Shown: piece after piece, positions 7,325-15,109 of the stretch
How positions within the stretch are numbered: the first letter of the stretch is position 1
Layout: the number at the start of each line of letters is the position of its first letter
Origin: SURF-32 sp964648365
Lineage (GTDB): Bacteria; Planctomycetota; Phycisphaerae; UBA1845
Direction: 5' to 3'
Assembly: GCA_964648365.1 (NCBI GenBank)
Contig: CAZYLK010000066.1
Location: forward strand, 1-28,423
Length of the DNA: 28,423 bases
Notes under the pieces: model-generated
The model's database searches: none
Seen by the model: only the letters and a program-made list of their open reading frames with translations
Told to the model about the DNA's origin: nothing
Translations under genes and position numbers: made by a program

Positions 7325-9981
7325 CGCTCACCCTCCCCGAACTCTCCCTCGTCGTCCTCGTCGGCCCCTCCGGCGCCGGCAAGTCGTCGTTCGCGCACAG
7401 GCACTTCAAGCCGACGGAAGTTCTCTCGTCCGACACGTGCCGCGGGCTTGTTTCGGACGACGAGAACAGTCAGACCGCGACGCAGGACGCGTTCGACGTC
7501 CTGCACTACATCGCCGGCAAGCGGCTCAAGAACGGGCTGCTTACGGTCATCGACGCGACCAACGTCCGCCCCGAGGATCGGCACAAGTACGTGCAACTCG
7601 CCCGCGAGCATCACTGCCTTCCGGTCGCCATCGTGCTGAATCTGCCCGAGCGGGTCTGCCAGGATCGCAACGTCGCGCGGCCGGACCGGGACTTCGGGCC
7701 GCACGTGATTCGCAACCAGCGTGCGGCGCTGCGGCGCAGTATTGGCCGAATCGGCAAAGGGCTCAAACGCGAAGGCTTCCGCCATGCGTGGCTTCTCGAG
7801 ACGGAAGCCGACGTCGACGCGGTCACGATCGAACGCACGCCGCTGTGGAACAACAAGAAGCACGAGCACGGCCCGTTCGACATCATCGGCGACGTTCACG
7901 GCTGCTACGATGAGCTGGTCGAACTCCTGTCCGAGATGGAATACGCATTCGGCGGCGACGTGGCCCGGCGTGTCGCTTCAGGCTCCGGCAGCGAGCCGCG
8001 GGCTTCAGCCCGCGCGGATTCACCGAGTCACATGCCACCAATCGCTGCTGAATTCCGGGGTCACATGGCTCACCCCGCCGGCCGCAAGGCCGTCTTCCTC
8101 GGCGACCTGGTCGATCGCGGCCCGAAGTCGCCGCAGGTGCTGCGCCTGGTGATGAGCATGGTAAAGGCCGGCACGGCGCTGTGCGTCCCCGGCAACCACG
8201 ACATCAAGCTCCTGCGCAAGCTCAACGGCAAGAACGTGCAGATCACGCACGGACTGGCGGAGACGCTGGAACAACTCGCCGCCGAGCCGCCGGAGTTCAT
8301 CGAGGACGTGCGGCAATTCATCGACTCGCTGGTCAGCCACTACGTCCTCGACGACGGCAAGCTGGTCGTTGCCCACGCCGGCCTGAAGGAGAACATGCAG
8401 GGCCGCGGCTCGGGAGCGGTGCGCGAGTTCTGCCTGTACGGTGAGACGACCGGCGAGTCGGACGAGTTCGGACTGCCGGTGCGATACAACTGGGCGGCGG
8501 AGTATCGCGGGCGCGCGATGGTCGTCTACGGCCACACGCCGGTTCCCGAGGCGGACTGGCTCAACGGGACGATCTGCATCGACACCGGCTGCGTCTTCGG
8601 CGGCAAGCTCACCGCGCTGCGATACCCCGAGCGCGAGCGCGTGTCCGTCGATGCCAGGGCGGTTTACGCGGAGCCTGCCAAGCCGTTTTTGCCGGACGGC
8701 TCGATCGCCGCGCTCACGGCGCAGCAGCGGCACGACGACATGCTGCACCTGGCCGACGTGACCGGCAAGCGGATCGTCGATACGCGGCTTCAGCGTAACG
8801 TCACCATCCGCGAGGAAAACGCCACGGCCGCCCTCGAAGTGATGAGCCGTTTCGCGGCCGACCCGCGCTGGCTCATCTACCTGCCGCCCACGATGTCGCC
8901 CTGCGAAACGTCTCAGCAACCCGGCCTGCTCGAACATCCCGCCGAAGCCTTCGACTACTATCGCAGTCGCGGCGTGGCGGAAGCGGTGTGCCAGGAAAAA
9001 CACATGGGCTCCCGCGCGGTGGTGGTCATCTGCCGGGACGAGGACGCGGCCCGGGCGCGGTTCGGCATCACGTCCGGCGAGGTCGGCATCGTCTACACCC
9101 GAACCGGACGTCGTTTTTTCAACGACGTCGATCTCGAAGCGGCGTTTCTGGAGCGTGTGCGAGCGGCAATTACGGCTGCGGGCCTGTGGGACGAGTTCGA
9201 CACGTCATGGATATGCCTCGACTGCGAGCTGATGCCCTGGTCCGCCAAGGCGCAGGTGTTGCTTCAGGAGCAGTACGCGGCCGTCGGAAGTTCCGCGCGG
9301 GCGGCGCTGGCGGAAGCCGTGCCGGCGCTGGCCGGCGCGGCCGAACGCATCGGCGGTGATGAAATCTACGCCCTGCTCGCCCGGTACGAATCGAAACAGG
9401 CGGCCGCGGCCCGTTTCACGGATGCGTACCGGCAATACTGCTGGGAGGTTGGGTCGCTCGACGATCTCAAGCTCGCGCCGTTCCATCTGCTGGCGAGCGA
9501 ACGCGCGCTACACGTCGACAAGGATCACGTCTGGCACATGAGCACGCTCGCCCGTCTGGCCGAACACGATCCGATCCTGATGGCCACCCGCAACCGCACC
9601 GTTGCGCTGACGGACGAGGCAAGCTGCGATGCCGCGGTCGCCTGGTGGGAGCAGATGACGTCGCGGGGCGGAGAAGGCATGGTGGTCAAGCCGCGCGAGT
9701 TCATCGCCCGAGGGCGCCTGGGCCTGCTCCAGCCCGCGGTGAAGTGCCGCGGCCCGGAATACCTGCGCATCATCTACGGCCCCGAGTATCTCGCGCCCGA
9801 AAACCTCGACCGCCTCCGCCGCCGCGGGCTCAAGCACAAGCGATCGCTGGCGCTGCGGGAGTTCGCCCTCGGCGTCGAGGCGCTGGAACGGTTCGTACGC
9901 CGCGAGCCGCTTCGTCGCGTGCATGAGTGCGTCTTCGGCGTGCTGGCGCTGGAGAGCGAACCGGTGGACCCGCGGCTGTGA
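7321..9981 (+). CDS. pnkp: Pnkp, polynucleotide kinase-phosphatase-ligase of RNA repair
   Basis: The 886-residue product (about 870 in Clostridium thermocellum) has three domains. The kinase has P-loop GPSGAGKS (15-22), Asp38, Arg41, Arg116 and Arg120. The calcineurin-like phosphatase has GDVHG (190-194), GDLVDRG (261-267), GNHD (291-294), AHAG (351-354) and YGHTP (403-407). The C-terminal ligase has motif KHMG with the adenylated Lys560 and a late EGMVVKP motif. It heals and seals broken RNA ends, working with Hen1. The ATG at 7321 overlaps the previous stop (ATGA); an in-frame ATG at 7255 lies inside the upstream gene and adds 22 unlikely residues. Unusually, the gap between the first and second phosphatase motifs is expanded by about 25 residues (roughly 212-250), and the DNA there holds a palindrome. 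Confidence 0.96.
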   Translation: MTLTLPELSLVVLVGPSGAGKSSFAHRHFKPTEVLSSDTCRGLVSDDENSQTATQDAFDVLHYIAGKRLKNGLLTVIDATNVRPEDRHKYVQLAREHHCLPVAIVLNLPERVCQDRNVARPDRDFGPHVIRNQRAALRRSIGRIGKGLKREGFRHAWLLETEADVDAVTIERTPLWNNKKHEHGPFDIIGDVHGCYDELVELLSEMEYAFGGDVARRVASGSGSEPRASARADSPSHMPPIAAEFRGHMAHPAGRKAVFLGDLVDRGPKSPQVLRLVMSMVKAGTALCVPGNHDIKLLRKLNGKNVQITHGLAETLEQLAAEPPEFIEDVRQFIDSLVSHYVLDDGKLVVAHAGLKENMQGRGSGAVREFCLYGETTGESDEFGLPVRYNWAAEYRGRAMVVYGHTPVPEADWLNGTICIDTGCVFGGKLTALRYPERERVSVDARAVYAEPAKPFLPDGSIAALTAQQRHDDMLHLADVTGKRIVDTRLQRNVTIREENATAALEVMSRFAADPRWLIYLPPTMSPCETSQQPGLLEHPAEAFDYYRSRGVAEAVCQEKHMGSRAVVVICRDEDAARARFGITSGEVGIVYTRTGRRFFNDVDLEAAFLERVRAAITAAGLWDEFDTSWICLDCELMPWSAKAQVLLQEQYAAVGSSARAALAEAVPALAGAAERIGGDEIYALLARYESKQAAAARFTDAYRQYCWEVGSLDDLKLAPFHLLASERALHVDKDHVWHMSTLARLAEHDPILMATRNRTVALTDEASCDAAVAWWEQMTSRGGEGMVVKPREFIARGRLGLLQPAVKCRGPEYLRIIYGPEYLAPENLDRLRRRGLKHKRSLALREFALGVEALERFVRREPLRRVHECVFGVLALESEPVDPRL
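7975..8070. repeat. Palindrome-containing insertion inside pnkp
   Basis: This stretch encodes a Gly/Ser/Ala/Arg-rich loop between phosphatase motifs. It contains an 8-bp perfect inverted repeat with a 2-nt loop (CGCGGGCT at 7997-8004, AGCCCGCG at 8007-8014) and two direct copies of GTCACATG at 8027-8034 and 8060-8067. The low-complexity protein and the palindrome look like a small repetitive element that was inserted in frame. Boundaries are approximate. Confidence 0.6.
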
Positions 9982-9994
9982 GTGGCCCGGCGGT

Positions 9995-11383
9995 TCATCG
10001 CCGCGGATAGTGATACCCCATGTCGATGATCCGGCGGTCCTTACGCTCGTCCGTGCGGGTCGTGGTGTTTTCCAGGGCGCCGTCCTGGGCCTTGCCGGAA
10101 CCGGCGTCGACGCAGGGGCTGTTTACTTCCTGCCCGGCGCGGATCTGGCTGAGGTAATAGCCGCCGCGCGGGCCTTCGACGAACAGCGGATCGGCGTCGA
10201 TGTTGCCTTCGCCTTCGAAGCCGCCGTTTACATCCGAGAAGAGAATCTCAGGAGGAACACTTGCGAAGCTCACCTCGTGCGGCACGTTGTGCCAGATGAT
10301 CGAATTGAGAACTGTCAGGCCGGAATCGTCGCCCGCCGAAATGCCCCCGCCGGCCGTTCCGGTGTTGGCGGTAATCGTGCAGTTCACCAGACGCGCCTCA
10401 GATTCGGACGAGACCGCGACCCCGCCGGTCGACCTTGTGGCGACGTTGGCCGTGATCAGACAGTTCGTCATCGTGGTTTTGCCGTCCAGGTTGGCCGCGG
10501 CGCCAGAGTCGGCCGTGTTGCCGGTGAACGTGCAGTTTTCGACCTCCAGCGAACTGCCCCACCAGGAATCCACCAGTCCTCCACCGGATTCTGCCCGGTT
10601 GTCGGCGATGAGGCAGCCGCGCACGATGGCTCGGCCGAAGACGGAGATGCCGCCGCCGCTTCTGGCCGAGTTGCCGGTGATGATGCAATCCTCCACCCAT
10701 GCACCGTTCGCGTAGATGCCGCCGCCGGAATGGCCGCCGGTTGAGTGGTTGTCCGTGATCGTGCAGCGGCGGATGACGCCGTCGATGGCGAAGATGCCGC
10801 CGCCGTCGTTGTTTTCGCTGACGTTGCCTGTGACGGTGCAGTCGATGATCTGCGCCCCCAGCGAGAGAATGCCCCCGATGGCGACGGCGCGGTTGCTCTG
10901 GATGCGACAGTGCCGCACGACCGTACCCCGATCGGCGAATACACCCCCCGCCCCCGCTCCGCCCGCTTCGCAGTCACGGATGACGCAGTCGCGAATGACC
11001 GGCGCCCCGTCCCTGGCAAAGATCCCGCCGCCGGCGTCGTACTCGGGCGGAGCCACGCCGTTCATGATCGTCACGCCCGCCAGCACCGATGCGTTGGTCT
11101 CATCCTGATCGAAGATGAACCCGCGACCGAGCCGCTCGCAGTCGATGATGCAGGCGTCGGGGCCGTTCTTGCTGCGGACGGTAATGGCCTTGCCGCGGAA
11201 GTTGATGTCCCGGTTTCCGGGGCCGGTGTACTGCCCGTCGGCGATGACGACGACGTCGCCATCCTGCGCGACGTCGATTCCGGCCTGAATGGTGGGGAAG
11301 TGCTGCGGCACCTTGATGACGTCGGCGAGCACGGGCGACGTGGCGATCATCATGGCGAGGGAGAGAAATGTCGCGGCTTTCAT
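9995..11383 (-). CDS. Exported right-handed beta-helix protein (paralogue A)
   Basis: The 462-residue product has a signal peptide (MKAATFLSLAMMIATSPVLA). Then comes IKVPQHFPTIQAGID and about twelve beta-helix coils of the GGGI...I..C.I..N type, as in polymorphic outer-membrane or pectate-lyase-fold proteins. Near the end are ADPLFVEGPRGGYYLSQ and SPCVDAGSG, finishing with RRIIDMGYHYPRR, a terminal pattern of the kind called a choice-of-anchor motif. It is probably secreted or surface-attached; an enzymatic role cannot be assigned. AAGGAG lies about 9 nt before the ATG. It is convergent with pnkp, with a 13-bp gap between stops. The next gene upstream is a close paralogue, and the ends are more alike than the coils. 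Confidence 0.9.
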   Translation of the reverse strand: MKAATFLSLAMMIATSPVLADVIKVPQHFPTIQAGIDVAQDGDVVVIADGQYTGPGNRDINFRGKAITVRSKNGPDACIIDCERLGRGFIFDQDETNASVLAGVTIMNGVAPPEYDAGGGIFARDGAPVIRDCVIRDCEAGGAGAGGVFADRGTVVRHCRIQSNRAVAIGGILSLGAQIIDCTVTGNVSENNDGGGIFAIDGVIRRCTITDNHSTGGHSGGGIYANGAWVEDCIITGNSARSGGGISVFGRAIVRGCLIADNRAESGGGLVDSWWGSSLEVENCTFTGNTADSGAAANLDGKTTMTNCLITANVATRSTGGVAVSSESEARLVNCTITANTGTAGGGISAGDDSGLTVLNSIIWHNVPHEVSFASVPPEILFSDVNGGFEGEGNIDADPLFVEGPRGGYYLSQIRAGQEVNSPCVDAGSGKAQDGALENTTTRTDERKDRRIIDMGYHYPRR

Positions 11384-11450
11384 GGGTTCATACTCCTTGA
11401 GCCGAAGGTTGTAGAGGTCTCGATTTGCATTCCGGTGTCGCGATGGCTGT

Positions 11451-11498
11451 CGTGGCGCTCAACGCGATCGCTGCCGTGGCGCTCAGCGCGATCGCCGC
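11451..11498. repeat. 24-bp tandem duplication at the 3' end of beta-helix gene B
   Basis: Two adjacent 24-bp units (CGTGGCGCTCARCGCGATCG, then CYGC) occupy 11451-11474 and 11475-11498 and differ at two positions. The second unit contains the stop and last codons of the beta-helix gene; the first lies just downstream. This looks like a local tandem duplication. Confidence 0.7.
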
Positions 11499-12892
11499 GG
11501 GTGGTGATAGCCCATGTCCACCTCGCGGCGGTCTTTACGTTCATCCGTCCGCGTCGTGGTCTGCGCCAGCACGCCGCCTTTCGCCTCACCGGTTCCGGCA
11601 TCGACGCAGGGGCTGTCTACTTCCTGCCCGGCGCGGATCTGGCTCAGGTAGAATCCGCCGCGCGGGCCGTCGACGAAGAGCGGATCGGCGTCGATGTTGC
11701 CTTCGCCTTCGAAGCCGCCCTTGACGTCGCAGAAGCGCACGTCGGGAGCAAGATTCACGAAGCCCACCTCGTCCGGCGTGTTGTTCCAGAGAATCGAGTT
11801 GACGATCGACGCCGGCCGATCCACGCCGACAAAGACAGCGCCGCCGACGGGAGCCGCGTTGTTCGTGAAGGTGCAGTTCGCGATGGGTGTGGGCTCACCG
11901 CCATAGTATCCGCGGAAGATCGCGACCGCCCCGCCCGACTCGGTGGCCGTGTTATTCGTCATCTGACAGTTCGTCAGCGTCGCCACGCTCCACACGGTAA
12001 CCCCCGCTCCTGAGCGGGCCGTGTTGCCCGTGATGTTGCAGTTTTCCACCGCGGTGACGCCAGGGTAGGAGGAGACGACGATCCCGCCGCCCGTATTCTC
12101 CGCGCGGTTGTCGGCAATGCGACAGTCCCGGATGACACAGTTCGAGTAAACGGAGATGCCGCCCCCGTTCTTGGCCGAGTTGCCCTCGATGACACAATCC
12201 TTTACGAGCAGGTCATAGGAAGCATAGATTCCCCCTCCGCCATCCAGATTCTCCGTCGATTGGTTGTTCGTGATCGTGCATCCCCGGATGACGCCGAAAC
12301 TGGCCGCGATGCCCCCGCCCAGGTCATTGGTGACGTTTCCCGAGATGACGCAATTGATGAGCTGCGCGCCGGACGCGAGGACGCCGCCGGCTGATTCAGC
12401 GCGATTGTCAAAGATGCCGCAGTTTCGCAGCATCGCCCCACTGGAGACCATGACGCCGCCGCCGGCAATCCCCGCGTCACAGTCGCGGATGATGCAGTCG
12501 CGGATCAGGGGGCTGCCGCGGCGGACGGCGATGCCGCCGCCGACCGGGTCTTTGTCCGGAGCGAAGCCGCGGATGATCGTCACGCCCGCCAGGACAGCGT
12601 CGTCGGTCCCATGCTGATCGAACAGGAACCCGCGTCCGAGCCGCTCGCAGTCGATGATGCAGCCTTCCGGCCCGTTCTTGCTGCGGACGGTGATCGCCTT
12701 GCCGCGGAAGTTGATGTCGCGGTTGCCGTCGCCGGTGTACTGCCCGTCGGCAATGACGACGACGTCGCCGTCTGTGGCCGCGTCGATGCCCGCCTGGATG
12801 GTGGGGAAGTGCCGTGGCACCTTGAGGATCTCGCCGTGAGCGGGCAAGGTGAACAGGATCGAGAGCATCCCGAGCAATGCCGAACGCTTCAT
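11483..12892 (-). CDS. Exported right-handed beta-helix protein (paralogue B)
   Basis: The product has 469 residues from ATG 12892, where a signal peptide starts (MKRSALLGMLSILFTLPAHG) and CGGAG lies about 8 nt upstream. The frame is open further upstream to a GTG at 13108, but that extension is Arg/Ser-rich and would bury the signal peptide. The layout matches paralogue A: HFPTIQAGID, a long series of beta-helix coils with C/N ladders, then ADPLFVDGPRGGFYLSQ and the terminal DMGYHHPRR motif. The first 80 and last 70 residues are nearly the same as in paralogue A, while the coils have diverged. This points to tandem duplication followed by coil divergence or exchange. A surface or extracellular role is likely; no substrate can be named. 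Confidence 0.9.
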   Translation of the reverse strand: MKRSALLGMLSILFTLPAHGEILKVPRHFPTIQAGIDAATDGDVVVIADGQYTGDGNRDINFRGKAITVRSKNGPEGCIIDCERLGRGFLFDQHGTDDAVLAGVTIIRGFAPDKDPVGGGIAVRRGSPLIRDCIIRDCDAGIAGGGVMVSSGAMLRNCGIFDNRAESAGGVLASGAQLINCVISGNVTNDLGGGIAASFGVIRGCTITNNQSTENLDGGGGIYASYDLLVKDCVIEGNSAKNGGGISVYSNCVIRDCRIADNRAENTGGGIVVSSYPGVTAVENCNITGNTARSGAGVTVWSVATLTNCQMTNNTATESGGAVAIFRGYYGGEPTPIANCTFTNNAAPVGGAVFVGVDRPASIVNSILWNNTPDEVGFVNLAPDVRFCDVKGGFEGEGNIDADPLFVDGPRGGFYLSQIRAGQEVDSPCVDAGTGEAKGGVLAQTTTRTDERKDRREVDMGYHHPRRSR

Positions 12893-13192
12893 AACGTGAC
12901 TCCGATACCGGTCAAGAAAAGAGCATGACGATCGGCCGGCGGGGGATGACGGCGCCGCGGCGCGGTCGAACTGCGTGGGGCCGGCGCGAATCCGCGGCCC
13001 GGCCGTCCGCAGTGGAGAGAACCCGTGGGGCCAGATCGTTCCCGAAAACCGATCTACGCCGATCTTGTCATCGGCCGACCGGGTGGCGACGCTGGAATGA
13101 ATCCGCACGTCCGGCGTCCCGGCGGGCCGTGTGCGGGGCGATGACGAGCCGGCGGGGGTCTGTCATCTCGGCCGGAAAGGCGACTCACGGCG
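12893..13192. other. Intergenic region with no supported gene
   Basis: This 300-bp gap lies upstream of beta-helix gene B. It must contain that gene's promoter. Frames through it on either strand are Arg/Ser/Pro-rich and lack ribosome sites. I see no clear promoter boxes or hairpin. Confidence 0.5.
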
Positions 13193-13522
13193 TCAGGCCG
13201 TCAGGGCTACGACCAGCGCCCCGACCAGCAGCCAGTTCACCAGCCAACGGATGACGACGATGATCACGGCGCCGAACATGTCGACGTCGAACACCTTCAC
13301 CATACCGATCCAGAACACGGCGACGCTGGCGATCATGCCGACCAGTGGGTTGATTGCGCCCAGAAACATGGCCGCCAGCGTGCTCGCGACGATGATCACA
13401 AGCAGCTTCCACGAACGCTCAACGAGGTCCGGCAGCGCGAAGTCCGCCAACCGCTGCGCGATGGGCAGGACGACCATCAGAACAACCCATTCCACCGCGA
13501 TGCTGATTGCCAGTGCCGTCAT
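13193..13522 (-). CDS. Small integral membrane protein, function unknown
   Basis: The product has 109 residues and is almost wholly hydrophobic. Segments at about 3-22, 38-56, 60-75 and 82-107 could each cross the membrane (for example LLVIIVASTLAAMFLGAI and GAVIIVVIRWLVNWLLVGAL). Short charged links contain DLVERSW and KVFDVDM. The ATG at 13522 is preceded by an AGGCGGGT tract that could serve as a weak ribosome site. It lies between the prepilin-like gene's terminator and the beta-helix pair, so it is probably transcribed alone. No family was recognised. Confidence 0.75.
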   Translation of the reverse strand: MTALAISIAVEWVVLMVVLPIAQRLADFALPDLVERSWKLLVIIVASTLAAMFLGAINPLVGMIASVAVFWIGMVKVFDVDMFGAVIIVVIRWLVNWLLVGALVVALTA

Positions 13523-13650
13523 ACCCGCCTGCCGATTCCGATGATGGGCGACGTGGGACGGCGGCGCCCGCTGTGAACGCCGCGCCGGCCCGCGGGGGCG
13601 ATGCCGCCCGCACTCTCCCGTCGCCGGGTGACCAGCCTACCCGATGCGCA

Positions 13651-13687
13651 TCCCAAAGAAAAGGCCGATGGCACACCGCCATCGGCC
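13651..13687 (-). terminator. Intrinsic terminator of the prepilin-like gene
   Basis: Read on the minus strand, a perfect 10-bp GC-rich stem (GGCCGATGGC/GCCATCGGCC, 13663-13672 with 13678-13687) with a 5-nt loop is followed directly by TTTTCTTT. It lies 44 bp beyond the stop at 13731. Stem, loop and T tract meet the standard rho-independent pattern. Confidence 0.87.
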
Positions 13688-13730
13688 CCTGGAAATCACG
13701 GTTCAGTAAGGGGCGCGTCGCCCCGCGAGC

Positions 13731-14852
13731 TTACTCGCTGACACAGCCCTCGTAGGACGGACGACCGCCGCCCTGGTTCTTCAGGCCGGTGCAGATGGTC
13801 GGTGCCGGGAGCGTATCCTTCTGCCACTCGTTACCGCGAATGATGATGCAGCGATAGAACGACCACGGCATGTAGCCTTCCGTTGATCCCTTCAAACACT
13901 CGTAATTGGCAAGGGGTACGAAGGTCATCCGCTCCGTGTAGTGGTGGAGGTAGTAACCGGCCGCGTCGCGCGTGCCCTCGATCAGAATCTTCTGGAAGGC
14001 CGCGTGGGCGTCGACGAAGCCGCGAACGTAGGTCCAGTCATCCTGATGCCAGCCGCGCATCGTCTTGAGCGGACCGATGTCGATGCCGGTGAGAAAGTCG
14101 CAAGCGTCTTCACGGGCGGCCCAGGCCCAGCGACCGATGTTCTCTTCGAAGTAAAGCGTGCGGGCCGCGTTCGGAACGCGGGACGCCGGGCGCAGGTAGG
14201 GCGAGTTGCTCTTGAGTTCGGCCGATCCGTTATTCAGACCCGTCAGGAACACGTTGGAGGCGTAGCTGTTGCCGAACCAGTCGAACGACGTGGTGAACTG
14301 ATCGTCCACCCACTCCTGGCAGTGGCCGCCGCGCGGCGGGCCGTCGTCGCCCGGGCAGGCGAAGTCCTTCAGGTCCAGCCGCGTGTCACGCATCTGCTTT
14401 TCCGGCGTGTCGAACTGGTAGTCGGCGAAGTCGAACTTGTAGATGATCTTGTTCAGCGGGCGGGAGGCGGGACCGAACCCGCACTTGGTGCCGAACTTGC
14501 TGCTGATCGGGTTGTTGCCGCCGCCGCAGAAGTTGATCTGACCTGTGCCGGCCTTGCCGCCCCATTCGTAGGCGCCGATGTAAGTCGGCGCGTCCGGATC
14601 CTGGTTGAAGTTGAGCGGGTGAATCGGGATCGCCCAGCCACCCTCGTCCTCAGCGGCGTAGATGCGACTGGCGGTGCAGATGCCCTTCATGTTGGACATG
14701 CAGACGCTGCGCTTCGCCTGGTTCCGCGCCTTCTGGAGAGACGGCAGCAGGATGGAAATCAGGAGGGCGATGATGGCGATCACCACCAGCAACTCGATCA
14801 GCGTGAACCCGCGCGTGAGGCGATTCCCGCGAACTCGCAACGCACCATGCAT
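13731..14852 (-). CDS. Prepilin-type (type II secretion/pseudopilin-like) protein
   Basis: The product has 373 residues from ATG 14852, with CGGAG about 7 nt upstream. After a short basic leader, the prepilin peptidase site RG|FTLIELLVVIAIIALLI is followed by LLPSLQKAR, the N-terminal helix shared by type IV pilins and pseudopilins. The C-terminal half is that of the large planctomycete group of such proteins: YFEENIGRW, a WHQDDWTYVRGFVDAH segment in place of the more usual H-X9-DG motif, and several cysteines. These proteins are cleaved and methylated at the inner membrane and are thought to be surface or periplasmic fibres, but individual roles are unknown. Planctomycetes often carry many copies. 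A strong terminator follows. Confidence 0.92.
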   Translation of the reverse strand: MHGALRVRGNRLTRGFTLIELLVVIAIIALLISILLPSLQKARNQAKRSVCMSNMKGICTASRIYAAEDEGGWAIPIHPLNFNQDPDAPTYIGAYEWGGKAGTGQINFCGGGNNPISSKFGTKCGFGPASRPLNKIIYKFDFADYQFDTPEKQMRDTRLDLKDFACPGDDGPPRGGHCQEWVDDQFTTSFDWFGNSYASNVFLTGLNNGSAELKSNSPYLRPASRVPNAARTLYFEENIGRWAWAAREDACDFLTGIDIGPLKTMRGWHQDDWTYVRGFVDAHAAFQKILIEGTRDAAGYYLHHYTERMTFVPLANYECLKGSTEGYMPWSFYRCIIIRGNEWQKDTLPAPTICTGLKNQGGGRPSYEGCVSE

Positions 14853-15002
14853 GTTCAATCTCCGTAAGGGACGTGATTTCCCGAGACAGCTCCGAGGCCA
14901 TGAAACGACCGGCTCCGTATGCCGCCACCTGCCGCCGCGAAATGCACCTGCGGCTCTGAATTGGCCCACCATGTGGCGGCAGACAAATCCTGAGTGGCCA
15001 TT

Positions 15003-15074
15003 TTGCACATTCGTGAAGGCTGCGTCAAGTCCTCGTCAAGAAAAGACATAGTGCAAATGCACAATGGCAGCCTT
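15003..15074. promoter_or_regulatory. Cluster of dyads between the divergent prepilin and RNase HII-like genes
   Basis: An AT-richer patch holds the dyad GTGCA-AA-TGCAC at 15051-15062, a related TTGCACAT at 15003-15010, an 8-bp inverted pair AAGGCTGC/GCAGCCTT (15016-15023, 15067-15074) and CGTCAAG twice on the plus strand near 15024 and 15034, with its complement near 15072. It lies 36-107 bp before the RNase HII-like start. It may be a regulator site or a stem-loop leader; no specific factor is indicated. Confidence 0.35.
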
Positions 15075-15109
15075 GACGCCCGTTCGCCGGCCCGCACCAT
15101 ATCCCAACC

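Noticed and set aside
12893..13108. N-terminal extension of beta-helix gene B back to a GTG
   Set aside because: It would bury the signal peptide and lacks a ribosome site; the ATG at 12892 has one.
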